64,000 nt of DNA from Yersinia canariae (GTDB lineage Bacteria > Pseudomonadota > Gammaproteobacteria > Enterobacterales > Enterobacteriaceae): the NCBI RefSeq assembly GCF_009831415.1, contig NZ_CP043727.1, positions 4,092,001 through 4,156,000 of the forward strand. Reading direction: 5' to 3'. The notes under the pieces were generated by a model. That model was given only the letters and a program-made list of their open reading frames with translations, did not search any database and was not told where the DNA came from. Positions 20,339-31,141 of this stretch are shown here, in pieces. The translations under genes and the position numbers were made by a program. Position 1 is the first letter of the stretch. Each line of letters opens with the position of its first letter.

Positions 20339-20367
20339 ACTCCGGCGCTTTAAGTGCGCTGGAGTAA
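20339..20367 (+). terminator. Stem-loop after exuR
   Basis: ACTCCGGCGC, loop TTTAAG, TGCGCTGGAGT about 85 bp after the exuR stop. The stem is strong but the U-tract is poor. Confidence 0.5.
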
Positions 20368-20553
20368 GATTATGCTGCTTTGTGGTCAGTAAATGTCGAG
20401 TTCTGTCAGCAAATGTCAGTGTCAGGCCTGTTTTTGAACTATTGCTTAAAAAACACTCGATTAGCATCTATATTTCCCTGTTTCATATCCCGCTATTTTG
20501 CTAAAGTGGCAGCACTTTTTTATTCGGATGCTTTGGGAGCGAAACGCAAATAC

Positions 20554-21054
20554 ATGCGCTGGTTGTTTGCTCTGTTTATTGCAGTGTCTGGCTGGGTCGG
20601 TTCGGCTTCCGGCAGCTTGCTATCGTCCACGCTTCCCGCATCTGGTATCGCGTCACCTGCGCTTGACTGTCACTATGTCAGCGGCACCTCGCCATCCGTC
20701 AATGTATTTTCGTCATACCTGCGCCTGCAAAAGAAAGCCTTTTACTCGCAATGGCGTCTAATGGGTATGCCAGCCAAAAAAACCGCCATAAAAAACCGGT
20801 TGGGCGCCACTAAGTTTGCCGGTTCAGCCAACCCATCATTCGCCAATAACATTTGGCATGGCACACATCTGGCTATGTCCCATTTCCGTAGTCATCGTGC
20901 GGATGAAATCTATAAACAACCACGGCAATCATTGCCCCTGTTGAAGTATTCCAATTGGATATTCTATGCATCGACACAGCAAAATCGTGTGGGAGGCTGG
21001 AAAGAGAGTAATATTCAATATAGCGGGATGCTTACCTACCACCTTATGGCGTGA
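20554..21054 (+). CDS. Putative exported protein of unknown function
   Basis: I do not recognise this gene. The ORF of 166 codons starts with a plausible Sec signal peptide, MRWLFALFIAVSGWVGSASG. The rest is basic and Ser-rich, with no membrane segment and one Cys. The upstream frame is open to 20380, but the segment before 20554 does not look like a protein start. The ribosome-binding site is weak (GGGAG about 15 bases upstream). It occupies the exuR-yqjA gap, which holds no gene in E. coli. It may be a real Yersinia-specific secreted protein or a chance ORF. Confidence 0.4.
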   Translation: MRWLFALFIAVSGWVGSASGSLLSSTLPASGIASPALDCHYVSGTSPSVNVFSSYLRLQKKAFYSQWRLMGMPAKKTAIKNRLGATKFAGSANPSFANNIWHGTHLAMSHFRSHRADEIYKQPRQSLPLLKYSNWIFYASTQQNRVGGWKESNIQYSGMLTYHLMA

Positions 21055-21247
21055 TGCTTTCTCTGTTGTCGTAATTCTGAGCATCGCACCAAGAAGTAAA
21101 TTTACCTCTAGATATCAGCGAATTGGTTTGCTCTGGTACATTTATCCAAACCATCGCTTAAACACGAAAAGCCATCAGATATATTTATGATCGTGTTTAT
21201 ATCCATAACGATGCATACAACAAACAATGACGTTTTAGGAATACCAG

Positions 21248-21940
21248 ATGGATATCATTAAAGAACTCTTACATGCTTTATGGGCACAAGACTACGAGAC
21301 ACTGGCGAACCCGTCATTGGTCTGGGCCATCTACATCCTACTATTCCTGATACTTTTTCTGGAGAATGGCTTACTTCCTGCGGCCTTTTTACCGGGTGAT
21401 AGCCTGCTGATTCTGGTCGGGGTGTTGATTGCGAAAGGTGCCATGAGTTTCCCCGTGACCATAGTAGTATTAACCACTGCAGCCAGTCTTGGTTGCTGGG
21501 TCAGTTATATTCAGGGCCGATGGCTGGGGAATACAAAAGTGGTGCAAGGATGGCTATCCCATCTGCCAGCCCATTACCACCAGCGCGCACATAACTTATT
21601 CCACCGCCATGGATTATCTGCATTATTGGTCGGCCGTTTCCTGGCATTCGTGCGGACTTTATTACCCACAATCGCTGGCCTTTCTGGCCTGAGTAATGCG
21701 CGTTTTCAATTCTTTAACTGGATGAGTGGGCTGTTGTGGGTTTTGATCCTCACCACAATGGGCTTTGCCTTTGGCAAAACACCGGTATTTCTGAAATACG
21801 AAGATGAAGTGATGTTCTTCCTGATGTTGCTGCCCCTGGCACTCTTGGTGATTGGCCTGTTTGGTTCTTTATATGTGCTTTGGCGTAAGAAAAGTGCCGC
21901 TCCCGCGAATGACAGCAATGACAAAGGTAAGTCAGAGTGA
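21248..21940 (+). CDS. yqjA: DedA family membrane protein YqjA
   Basis: A 230-residue inner-membrane protein of the DedA family, needed in E. coli for alkaline tolerance, proton-motive-force homeostasis and drug resistance. The acidic residues in [17 protein letters not shown] and the arginines in [19 protein letters not shown] are the functionally essential positions of the family and are all present. Its stop codon overlaps the GTG of mzrA, so the two are translationally coupled. Confidence 0.95.
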   Translation: MDIIKELLHALWAQDYETLANPSLVWAIYILLFLILFLENGLLPAAFLPGDSLLILVGVLIAKGAMSFPVTIVVLTTAASLGCWVSYIQGRWLGNTKVVQGWLSHLPAHYHQRAHNLFHRHGLSALLVGRFLAFVRTLLPTIAGLSGLSNARFQFFNWMSGLLWVLILTTMGFAFGKTPVFLKYEDEVMFFLMLLPLALLVIGLFGSLYVLWRKKSAAPANDSNDKGKSE

Positions 21941-22326
21941 TTAACCTCAGGGGCCGTTTTGGCCGCCCAGTCTGGCACTATCTTATCCTGCCAGTGACAC
22001 TTTTGTTGCTGATAACGCTGCTGTTTACGCCCATCATTATGCGTACAGAAAGCGCACTAAAAATCCGGCCTAATCAGCAAGGGTTATCATTGCCTGATGG
22101 ATTTTATCTGTATCAACATCTTGATCAACGCGGGATTCGTATCAAAAGTATCACTCCTGAGAATGATAGTCTGGTGGTTAGCCTTGAGTCTCCGGAGCAG
22201 CAAAAAGAAGCCATCAAAGCTTTGCAGGATATCTTGCCGAGCGGTTATGTTATTGTCTCCAGTGAGTCCAAGAAACGTCAGCGCTTATTGCCCGCATTCA
22301 GAAATAACCTGCAAAATGTAGGGTAA
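21937..22326 (+). CDS. mzrA: EnvZ/OmpR modulator MzrA
   Basis: A small inner-membrane protein that in E. coli binds EnvZ and raises OmpR phosphorylation. It has 129 residues: a short basic cytoplasmic N-terminus, one membrane helix ([20 protein letters not shown]) and a periplasmic domain. The start is a GTG overlapping the yqjA TGA (GTGA). It is somewhat divergent from the E. coli protein but has the same size, topology and position. Confidence 0.9.
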   Translation: MINLRGRFGRPVWHYLILPVTLLLLITLLFTPIIMRTESALKIRPNQQGLSLPDGFYLYQHLDQRGIRIKSITPENDSLVVSLESPEQQKEAIKALQDILPSGYVIVSSESKKRQRLLPAFRNNLQNVG

Positions 22327-22334
22327 TCTGCCCC

Positions 22335-22354
22335 ACGGGGAGTTATCTCCCCGT
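22335..22354 (+). terminator. Terminator after mzrA
   Basis: ACGGGGAG, loop TTAT, CTCCCCGT, 8 bp after the mzrA stop, with a weak T-rich tail. It separates yqjA-mzrA from yqjC. Confidence 0.7.
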
Positions 22355-22512
22355 CGTTTAGCCTTCGTAATCACCCGTTTATTCTGCTGATATATGATTA
22401 ATCTATAAAAAATTCCGTAGTAAACTTGGGTATCATATAATTCAGCGCTATGCTTAGTCATTCATAGCAACCTATTTCATCCCTGATTCATGCTGTAAAA
22501 GGAAGCAATACC

Positions 22513-22914
22513 ATGTTGTTACGTACTGTGTTGTTACGTACCGTTTTTTCGCTACGGGCCATTCTTCTGCTGGCTTTACCGATGATTGCGTTTTCCAGTG
22601 TCGCCCAAACGAATGAATGCGACACCAAAGCCAAAGAAATCCAACAGCAGATTGATTATGCCAAACAGCATGGCAACACTCGCCGCGCCGCAGGTCTGGA
22701 AACAGCCTTGAAAGAAGTGAAAAGCAATTGTACTGTTGAAAGTCTGAAAGCCGAGCGGCAGAAAAAAATTAATGAAAAGCAGCGCAAAGTTGCTGAGCGT
22801 AAACAAGAACTCAAAGACGCTCAGCAAAAAGGTGATGCTGGGAAAATTGCTAATAAACAGAAGAAGTTAACGGAAGCTCAAGCTGAGTTAAAGCAAGCTC
22901 AGGCACAGAAGTAG
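22513..22914 (+). CDS. yqjC: Periplasmic DUF1090 protein YqjC
   Basis: A 133-residue exported protein of the DUF1090 family. A signal peptide ends near AFSSVAQ. The mature part is almost entirely charged alpha-helix, rich in Lys, Gln and Glu, with the family pattern CDTKAKEIQQQIDYAKQHGN and a second conserved Cys (SNCTVE) likely forming a disulfide. Its function is unknown. It is the first gene of the yqjCDEK stretch. Confidence 0.92.
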   Translation: MLLRTVLLRTVFSLRAILLLALPMIAFSSVAQTNECDTKAKEIQQQIDYAKQHGNTRRAAGLETALKEVKSNCTVESLKAERQKKINEKQRKVAERKQELKDAQQKGDAGKIANKQKKLTEAQAELKQAQAQK

Positions 22915-23038
22915 CAACTCCGGGTTTAAATACAAACATGGTGGGCTATTGGGGACTTATTAGGATTATTAACCTTTCAAGTTCGCAAAAAATTCACTAG
23001 ATTAGGTATTCACCTCAGTTATGTTAAGGAGCTATTAC

Positions 23039-23344
23039 ATGCCACAAGATAAAACCTCTGAACATTTACGTGCTGAACTTAAGTCACTTGCGGATACTTT
23101 GGAAGAAGTGCTGCAATCTTCGACCGATAAGCCAAAAGCTGAGTTAGATAAGCTACGGGCCAAAGCGGAAAGCGCGTTGAAAGATACTCGTGAACGTCTG
23201 AGCGAAACTAGCGATAGAATCGCCGCCCAAACCAAAGAAATTGCTGATAAAGCTGACAACTATGTCCATGACAACCCTTGGGCTGGCGTAGGCATTGGTG
23301 CTGCTGTCGGCGTGGTGCTAGGCGTTCTGTTGTCTCGCCGCTGA
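23039..23344 (+). CDS. yqjD: ElaB/YqjD family membrane-anchored ribosome-binding protein
   Basis: A 101-residue protein of the DUF883 family. In E. coli YqjD associates with stationary-phase ribosomes and anchors them to the membrane. The long amphipathic helix (EHLRAELKSLADTLEEVLQ onward) is followed by the conserved DNPWAGVGIGAAVGVVLGVLL C-terminal membrane helix and the SRR tail. The ATG at 23039 has AAGGAG 7-8 bases upstream; the in-frame ATG at 23021 overlaps that site. yqjE starts 2 bp after its stop. Confidence 0.95.
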   Translation: MPQDKTSEHLRAELKSLADTLEEVLQSSTDKPKAELDKLRAKAESALKDTRERLSETSDRIAAQTKEIADKADNYVHDNPWAGVGIGAAVGVVLGVLLSRR

Positions 23345-23346
23345 TT

Positions 23347-23742
23347 ATGGCTGAACTTCCTCAAACTCAGGGCCCCGGTAAAGGGGTCCTAGATACTGTT
23401 CACCGCATCGCCACCATCGTGGTTGGCATGGTTGAAACCCGTGTTCGGCTGGCAGCTATTGAGCTGGAAGAGGAAAAGGCAACACTGATTCAGTTGCTAA
23501 TGATGGCGGGGATCACTCTGCTGCTTACCGCTTTCGGTTTGATGAGTCTCCTGGTGTTAGTGATATGGGCTATTGATCCTGCCTATCGTTTAATCGCGTT
23601 GGGGTCGACAACGGCAGTGCTATTAGCGCTGGCGATAATCGGTGTTATCTGGACACTCACCAAAGCGCGCCATTCCACACTGCTGGGCTCAACTCGCAAG
23701 CAATTGGAAACGGACCGCGAATTATTGGAGAAAGAGCGTTGA
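23347..23742 (+). CDS. yqjE: Membrane protein YqjE (phage-holin-superfamily-III-like)
   Basis: A 131-residue protein with two hydrophobic segments in the middle (IQLLMMAGITLLLTAFGLM; IALGSTTAVLLALAIIGVIW) flanked by charged helices. It matches the YqjE family and has no known activity. ATG 23347 lies 2 bp after the yqjD stop; the earlier in-frame ATG at 23278 is inside yqjD. Its TGA overlaps the TTG start of yqjK. Confidence 0.93.
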   Translation: MAELPQTQGPGKGVLDTVHRIATIVVGMVETRVRLAAIELEEEKATLIQLLMMAGITLLLTAFGLMSLLVLVIWAIDPAYRLIALGSTTAVLLALAIIGVIWTLTKARHSTLLGSTRKQLETDRELLEKER

Positions 23743-24023
23743 GTCGCCGTCAATTAGCACAAGAAAAGGCGGCATTGTTACGTGAGATCCAGCAACAACG
23801 TCTGGATCTCGCAAACAGCGCCGCGCATTGGATTGAAGTGACTGCACCTTATGACCGTGGCTGGGTGAAGATCGTCAGTATGCGAAAATATCTGATGGTT
23901 GGCTCAAGCTTGGTGGCGCTATACGGTATTCGCCACCCCAGTAAGTTAATCCGCTGGTCACGAAGAGCGGTCAGCGCATGGGGTACTATCCAATTGTTTC
24001 GTAGCACTTTTTTCTTACGTTAA
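23739..24023 (+). CDS. yqjK: YqjK-like protein
   Basis: A 94-residue basic protein aligned with the E. coli YqjK family along its length (AQEKAALLREIQQQRLDL; APYDRGWVKIVSMRKYLMVGSSLVALYGIRHP). The only start consistent with that alignment is the TTG at 23739, which overlaps the yqjE stop (TTGA) and implies translational coupling. Function unknown. Confidence 0.88.
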   Translation: MSRRQLAQEKAALLREIQQQRLDLANSAAHWIEVTAPYDRGWVKIVSMRKYLMVGSSLVALYGIRHPSKLIRWSRRAVSAWGTIQLFRSTFFLR

Positions 24024-24312
24024 CCCCCCATTCTGCTGCACTGGCACATCGCAATTATCTTATATTTGTTCAAATGCCTGCTCTTAACTTCTCCATAGAC
24101 AGGCTTTTATATTCTGTCACTTCAGTTTTTTTGATGAAAAACGACAGTTTTACTTGCTAACAACTTATCAACTTCTCGATTAACATTCTCTCATCAAGTC
24201 AGGGCGTTTGCAGAAAGACATTGGCAAACAATCACATATAAACTTTTTGATTAATAATTAACGCCAGCAGATGCCGGGCATTAATACAAAACACTTTTTG
24301 GAGAAGTCGTCG

Positions 24313-24708
24313 ATGAACAAATTACAAGATACTGGCCTGTTGGTAGCACGCATTCTGATGCCAATTCTGTTTATTGTTGCCGGTTACGGCAAAATGGGTG
24401 ATGCCTATGCAGGTACCCAACAATATATGCAAGCAATGGGTGTCCCTGGTTTCTTCCTGCCACTGACGATTTTGTTAGAGTTTGGCGGCGGCCTGGCAAT
24501 TCTGTTTGGTTTCCTGACCCGCACCACCGCGCTGTTCACTGCCGGTTTTACTATTCTGACCGCATTGATCTTCCACACGAACTTTGCAGAAGGGGCTAAC
24601 CAACTGATGTTCATGAAAAACCTGACCATCGCTGGCGGTTACATTGTATTAGCCGTTGCTGGCCCGGGTGGTTTCAGTATCGACCGCCTGCTGGGTAAGA
24701 AATGGTAA
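24313..24708 (+). CDS. yqjF: DoxX family membrane protein YqjF
   Basis: A 131-residue inner-membrane protein of the DoxX family with four predicted helices. The family core VARILMPILFIVAGYGKM, the conserved EFGGGLAILFGF and the FAEGANQLMFMKNL segment are present. In E. coli the yqjF promoter is activated by YhaJ in response to aromatic nitro-compound products; yhaJ lies 1.1 kb downstream here. ATG 24313 has GGAGAAG upstream and aligns with E. coli. Confidence 0.95.
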   Translation: MNKLQDTGLLVARILMPILFIVAGYGKMGDAYAGTQQYMQAMGVPGFFLPLTILLEFGGGLAILFGFLTRTTALFTAGFTILTALIFHTNFAEGANQLMFMKNLTIAGGYIVLAVAGPGGFSIDRLLGKKW

Positions 24709-24746
24709 GCGCAGTAGCAAAAATGAATATGCGATTTTAATTCACG

Positions 24747-24777
24747 ACGCCCTATCATTCGATGGGGCGTGTTTTTT
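24747..24777 (+). terminator. Terminator between yqjF and yqjG
   Basis: ACGCCCTATC, loop ATTC, GATGGGGCGT, then GTTTTTT: a Rho-independent terminator ending only 16 bp before the yqjG start. It may act as an attenuator if the genes are co-transcribed. Confidence 0.85.
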
Positions 24778-24792
24778 ATAGAGGGGTATAAA

Positions 24793-25779
24793 ATGGGGCA
24801 ACTTGTCGATGGCGTCTGGAAAGACGTTTGGTATGACACCAAATCTACCGGTGGCCATTTCAAACGCAGTACTTCACAGTTTCGCAACTGGGTCACTGCT
24901 GACGGTCAGGCGGGCCCACAAGGCAAAGCTGGCTTTAAAGCTGAAGCACAGCGTTACCATTTGTATGTTTCTTTAGCTTGTCCATGGGCACATCGAACCT
25001 TACTGATGCGCACTTTGAAGGGCCTGGAATCACTGATTTCAGTCTCTGTGGTACATCCGCTGATGAAAGAGAATGGCTGGACATTCGGCGATGATTTCCC
25101 CGCGAGCACTGGCGATTCTCTTTATCATCTCGATTATCTTTATCAACTTTATCTGCGTGCTGATCCTAATTATAGCGGGCGTGTCACGGTCCCGGTGTTA
25201 TGGGACAAACAACAGCAAACTGTTGTTAGCAATGAATCAGCCGATATCATTCGCATGTTCAATAGTGCTTTTGATGGCGTAGGTGCCAGGGCGGGTGATT
25301 ATTACCCCACCGCGTTACGCAGTGATATTGATGGCATCAATGAATGGGTTTACGACCAGGTCAATAATGGCGTGTATAAAGCCGGTTTTGCCACCACGCA
25401 AGCTGCCTATGATGAGGCCGTTAACGCCTTGTTTGATGCATTGGCAAAACTGGAACAGATTTTGGGGAAACACCGCTATCTGACGGGCAGCCAACTTACC
25501 GAAGCCGATTTGCGTTTATGGACAACACTGGTGCGGTTTGATCCCGTGTATGTCACTCATTTCAAATGTGATAAACACCGGATCAGCGATTACCTTAATC
25601 TATATGGTTTCCTGCGCGATATTTATCAGATGCCGGGGATTGCCGAAACAGTGGATTTTGCCCATATCCGCAGTCACTATTACCGCAGCCACGCCACGAT
25701 TAATCCTTACGGGATTATTTCCATCGGCCCACAGCAAAATTTGCTGGAGCCACATGGTCGAGATATCCGTTTTGCTTAG
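24793..25779 (+). CDS. yqjG: Glutathionyl-hydroquinone reductase
   Basis: Reduces glutathionyl-hydroquinones and releases glutathione (Xi-class glutathione transferase fold, cytoplasmic). It has 328 residues. The catalytic Cys is in SLACPWAHRT near residue 63, and the C-terminal helical domain carries the family-typical RLWTTLVRFDPVYVTHFKC. ATG 24793 matches the E. coli start (MGQL); the ATG at 24769 lies inside the upstream terminator. Confidence 0.96.
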   Translation: MGQLVDGVWKDVWYDTKSTGGHFKRSTSQFRNWVTADGQAGPQGKAGFKAEAQRYHLYVSLACPWAHRTLLMRTLKGLESLISVSVVHPLMKENGWTFGDDFPASTGDSLYHLDYLYQLYLRADPNYSGRVTVPVLWDKQQQTVVSNESADIIRMFNSAFDGVGARAGDYYPTALRSDIDGINEWVYDQVNNGVYKAGFATTQAAYDEAVNALFDALAKLEQILGKHRYLTGSQLTEADLRLWTTLVRFDPVYVTHFKCDKHRISDYLNLYGFLRDIYQMPGIAETVDFAHIRSHYYRSHATINPYGIISIGPQQNLLEPHGRDIRFA

Positions 25780-25805
25780 CTAACGGGTTAACACACAGCA
25801 GCCAT

Positions 25806-26702
25806 TTACTTATTAGCGAACAGTTTGGGGATCTCGCGCAGACACCACGACTTAGCCTCCCCCATACTGTCGCGCCGCCAGGCCATAATAATATCGGCCT
25901 CGCGGCTGTACTCTGGCCCGACAACCCGTAAGCGCCCTGCTTCGATATCTTTTTCGACCATTTCATACGGCATGGTCGCCACACCCAAACCGGCCAACAG
26001 CGCCCGCCGCTTATCTTCGATGGTGCTAACAGTTAACCGCTGCTGTTTATCCAGCAATTGTACGGTCAAAACCGGCCGTTCACGGGCGGTATCAGCTACT
26101 GCGACGCCCCGGTATTTCACCCGCGTTAGCTCTGACAGCGGCTCTGGCTCCAGATGGATGGGATGGTCAGGGCTGGCCACATAAACACTGGTGACTTTGT
26201 ACAGCTTGCGGCTGTTAATTTCCGAAGATGCCCGAAAATGCATATCTGGGGCAATCACGATATCTGCCCGCCCTTGCTCCAGTCGCTCCCATGCCCCTGC
26301 TAATACCTCAGTGAAAATAGACACTTGGGTATTTGCTTTCAGCGCCAACCGGTCAACCAACGGGAACAGTTTCCATGCTGGGGATAATGCCTCACTGACG
26401 ATAGTGATATGGGTTTCCCAACCCCGCGCCAATGCCTCGGCATCAGTAGTCAATTTATCGGCCGCTTCCAGCAGCACTCGCCCGCGATCCAAGAGCATCC
26501 GCCCGACATTGGTAAACTTGGTACGATGCCCGGAACGGTCGAACAACACCACATCCAGTTCTTCTTCAAGCTTTTGCATGGTGTAGCTCAACGCCGAGGG
26601 CACCCGCCCCAATTCATCAGCTGCCGCAGCAAAACTGCCCCGGCGGTCAATGGCATCCATCACTCTCAATGCTTCTAACGTTAGCGCCCGATCTTTTCCC
26701 AT
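25806..26702 (-). CDS. yhaJ: LysR-type regulator YhaJ
   Basis: A 298-residue LysR regulator with an N-terminal winged HTH (AIDRRGSFAAAADELGRVPSALSYTMQKLEEEL) and a C-terminal periplasmic-binding-protein-like sensor domain. The E. coli orthologue activates yqjF on sensing degradation products of dinitrotoluene and related compounds. The start at 26702 aligns with E. coli; ATG 26705 is one codon upstream. It is divergent from yhaK and convergent with yqjG. Confidence 0.95.
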   Translation of the reverse strand: MGKDRALTLEALRVMDAIDRRGSFAAAADELGRVPSALSYTMQKLEEELDVVLFDRSGHRTKFTNVGRMLLDRGRVLLEAADKLTTDAEALARGWETHITIVSEALSPAWKLFPLVDRLALKANTQVSIFTEVLAGAWERLEQGRADIVIAPDMHFRASSEINSRKLYKVTSVYVASPDHPIHLEPEPLSELTRVKYRGVAVADTARERPVLTVQLLDKQQRLTVSTIEDKRRALLAGLGVATMPYEMVEKDIEAGRLRVVGPEYSREADIIMAWRRDSMGEAKSWCLREIPKLFANK

Positions 26703-26832
26703 CATTTTCTCAATCAGGAAATTTGAATATAGTGACCAGATTAACTGGCTAACAATCTGGCGTCCAGACGCTTACCATTTGTTTACAGATTAATGTCGAC
26801 AAATTATGCCAAAGTCATTGGTGTTTGAGTGC

Positions 26833-26856
26833 TTGCAACTTGAAAGATGACGGGCA
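26833..26856. repeat. ERIC right-end fragment upstream of yhaK
   Basis: GCTTGCAACTTGAAAGATGACGGG matches the right end of the ERIC at 9325-9447 almost exactly, without the rest of the element. It ends about 10 bp before the yhaK start and overlaps its ribosome-binding region. Confidence 0.55.
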
Positions 26857-26867
26857 CAGGAGCAATC

Positions 26868-27572
26868 ATGATCACATGCAGAACAGCAAAACAGTGCGGG
26901 CAAGCTGACTTTGGTTGGCTACAGGCTCGGTATACTTTCTCATTCGGCCACTATTTTGACCCGAAATTGTTAGGTTACGCATCACTGCGCGTGTTGAATC
27001 AGGAAGTATTAGCACCGGGGGCATCATTCCAGCCGCGAACTTATCCACGAGTTGATATTCTCAACCTGATTTTACAAGGTGAAGCCGAATATCGGGATAG
27101 TCTGGGTAACCATGTGCGCGGCAAAACCGGCGATGTGCTGCTATTTTCTACGCAACCCGGTGTCAGCTATAGCGAGCATAATCTGAGTCCGGATAAACCA
27201 TTAACCCGTATTCAGCTATGGCTCAATGCTTGCCCCGAGCAAGAAAGTCAGCCCGCACAACGGATGTCACTGTGTTCCCAACCATTAAGGTTATTGGCTT
27301 CCCCCGACGGTGAGCAAGGTAGTCTGAAGTTGCGCCAGCAAGTGTGGATTCATCATTTGGATTTAGCTGCGGGTGAACAATATACAATTGATTTGCATGG
27401 CCCCAGAGCTTATTTGCAATCTATTCACGGGACAGTAGAAGTGGAAGGCCCGCAAGTGAGTGAAGCTCAGCGCTTAACCTGCGGCGACGGGGCTTTTGTG
27501 CAGGAAGAACAGCATTTAGTGATTAAAGCACAAACGCCACTGCGGGCATTGCTTATTGATTTACCAGAATGA
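26868..27572 (+). CDS. yhaK: Pirin-like bicupin YhaK
   Basis: A 234-residue cytoplasmic bicupin of the pirin superfamily, proposed in E. coli as a redox-sensitive protein. The N-terminal cupin is preserved (RYTFSFGHYFDPKLLGYASLRVLN; RTYPRVDILNLILQGEAEYRDS), as is the second barrel (LHGPRAYLQSIHGTVEVEG). The ATG at 26868 follows AGGAG; an earlier ATG at 26847 has no such support. Divergent from yhaJ. Confidence 0.94.
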   Translation: MITCRTAKQCGQADFGWLQARYTFSFGHYFDPKLLGYASLRVLNQEVLAPGASFQPRTYPRVDILNLILQGEAEYRDSLGNHVRGKTGDVLLFSTQPGVSYSEHNLSPDKPLTRIQLWLNACPEQESQPAQRMSLCSQPLRLLASPDGEQGSLKLRQQVWIHHLDLAAGEQYTIDLHGPRAYLQSIHGTVEVEGPQVSEAQRLTCGDGAFVQEEQHLVIKAQTPLRALLIDLPE

Positions 27573-27620
27573 CCGGGTATTCGCCCGGTCACTGTTTAAA
27601 TGCCACATTAACAGTGGCAT
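27571..27620. terminator. Two hairpins between convergent yhaK and the alcohol dehydrogenase
   Basis: GACCGGG-TATTCG-CCCGGTC (27571-27590) and ATGCCAC-ATTAACA-GTGGCAT (27600-27620). The first overlaps the yhaK stop. T-rich bases follow on the plus strand (ACTGTTT). Together they likely end transcripts from both sides. Confidence 0.65.
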
Positions 27621-27642
27621 GACACTTTCAGTCATGTATCTC

Positions 27643-28698
27643 TTACGGCTTCAATGACGCCATATCAATCACAAAGCGGTATTTCACATCACTTTTCAGC
27701 ATACGTTCGTAGGCATGATTAATGTCCTGAATATTAATCATCTCTATATCAGAAGCAATGCCGTGTTTAGCACAGAAATCTAACATTTCCTGTGTTTCCG
27801 CAATACCGCCAATGCATGACCCCGCCACCGAGCGCCGCCCTAAAATCATCGGTAATGTACTCACCATTGGGCTAATATCCCCCAAGAAACCGACAAACAC
27901 CAGTGTGCCATCGAGATTCAATGTCGGCATATACGGATTGATATCATGTACATAAGGCACTGTATCAATAATCAAATCGAACTGCCCTTTGGCCGCAGCC
28001 ATTTGTGCATCATCGGTAGATAAAACAATGTGATGCGCGCCCAAACGGCGGGCATCAGCCTCTTTGCTGGGTGAGCGGGTAAAAAGTGTGACTTCAGCGC
28101 CCAGCGCATTGGCCAGTTTTAGTGCCATATGGCCTAGCCCCCCCAGACCCACTACCGCCACTTTACTGCCTTTACCCGCTTTCCAATGACGCAATGGTGA
28201 CCAGGTGGTAATGCCAGCGCACAGCAGCGGCGCAGCGGCTTTCAAATCCAGACCTGCGGGCATTTTCAATACAAAATCTTGCGATGCAACAATAACTTGC
28301 GAGTAACCGCCATAAGTTGGGGTATGGTCATGGCGGTCAATGCCATTATAGGTTTGCACATTACCTTCTTCACAATACTGCTCCAATCCCTGTAAACAGG
28401 GCTGGCAGTGACGACAGGAATCCACCATACAGCCAATTCCGGCAAAATCGCCGACGTTAAATTTTGTGACACTCTTACCTACCGCCGTAACGCGGCCAAC
28501 CACTTCGTGACCGGGCACAATAGGATACGTGCTAAACCCCCAGTCATTACGCGCCTGATGCAAGTCTGAATGGCAAACACCGCAATAAAGCACCTCCATC
28601 ACCACATCATCTGGCCGAGGCGTGCGACGGGTAAATTCAAAGGGGGCGAGAGGAACTTTTGCTGACGTGGCAGCATAACCGAGTACTTTCATTGTCAT
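27643..28698 (-). CDS. Zinc-dependent alcohol/aldehyde dehydrogenase (YahK/cinnamyl-alcohol type)
   Basis: A 351-residue medium-chain dehydrogenase that probably reduces aldehydes with NADPH. The catalytic zinc ligands are in YCGVCHSDLH and GHEVVGRV, the structural zinc Cys cluster is CRHCQPCLQGLEQYC, and the nucleotide site is VVGLGGLGHMALKLANALGA. It closely resembles E. coli YahK. It lies downstream of an aldo/keto reductase and a decayed cupin gene on the same strand, an arrangement seen in small detoxification operons next to a LysR regulator. Confidence 0.93.
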   Translation of the reverse strand: MTMKVLGYAATSAKVPLAPFEFTRRTPRPDDVVMEVLYCGVCHSDLHQARNDWGFSTYPIVPGHEVVGRVTAVGKSVTKFNVGDFAGIGCMVDSCRHCQPCLQGLEQYCEEGNVQTYNGIDRHDHTPTYGGYSQVIVASQDFVLKMPAGLDLKAAAPLLCAGITTWSPLRHWKAGKGSKVAVVGLGGLGHMALKLANALGAEVTLFTRSPSKEADARRLGAHHIVLSTDDAQMAAAKGQFDLIIDTVPYVHDINPYMPTLNLDGTLVFVGFLGDISPMVSTLPMILGRRSVAGSCIGGIAETQEMLDFCAKHGIASDIEMINIQDINHAYERMLKSDVKYRFVIDMASLKP

Positions 28699-28744
28699 GG
28701 TGTATCTCCGGTATTATGAGCGTTTAAAAATATGCAGATATTCA

Positions 28745-29010
28745 TCAAAGTTCTTGTTTCGTCGGACAAAATAATACTTCGTCATAAAATAGCTTAATGC
28801 CTGCCGCGACATCAGCTTCAGTGATGCTGTCCATCAACTCGCGACTCATTGCACCGGGAGACATCATTTTTGACCACGGCAGCTTTGTTCAAGTTTGGCC
28901 CAATGGATGAGTATGCCAGGCGGTACGTGTGACGGCTCGAATATGACGCAAGCGCCGCTGGACTTAATATGGACAACATAACTGTAGACGCTGCGAGCCA
29001 TTTCACCGTG
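28745..29010 (-). pseudogene. Decayed cupin-domain gene
   Basis: Between the aldo/keto reductase and the alcohol dehydrogenase, pieces of a cupin protein survive in different frames on the minus strand. SSGACVIFEPSH is in one frame. RTAWHTHPLGQT, the metal-binding cupin motif, is at 28892-28927 in another and is followed at once by a stop. A 40-codon piece beginning MMSPGAMSRELMD (28745-28867) ends the region. No intact ORF remains. Cupin genes often accompany aldo/keto reductase and LysR genes in such clusters. Confidence 0.6.
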
Positions 29011-29036
29011 ATTCCTGAGGGTGTTTAGGTGACAAA

Positions 29037-30050
<1,014 letters not shown>

Positions 30051-30200
30051 TCATTGTTTACCACCACAAGGTATTCACTAAATGAATATCGGTTGCAGAA
30101 AAGGTAGCAAATGCTTATACGAAGTATTAGAGGGGGAAATGTGCATGGGTATATGAATTCAACTCATAAATTAAGTTAAACTCGAAAACCTCAGTGCTAA

Positions 30201-31109
<909 letters not shown>

Positions 31110-31116
31110 CACAAAC

Positions 31117-31141
31117 AAAAACCCCGCCGAAGCGGGGTTTT
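31117..31141 (+). terminator. Terminator after the LysR gene
   Basis: AACCCCGC, loop CGAA, GCGGGGTT, T-tract after and A-tract before, 8 bp past the stop: a strong, possibly bidirectional terminator. Confidence 0.88.
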
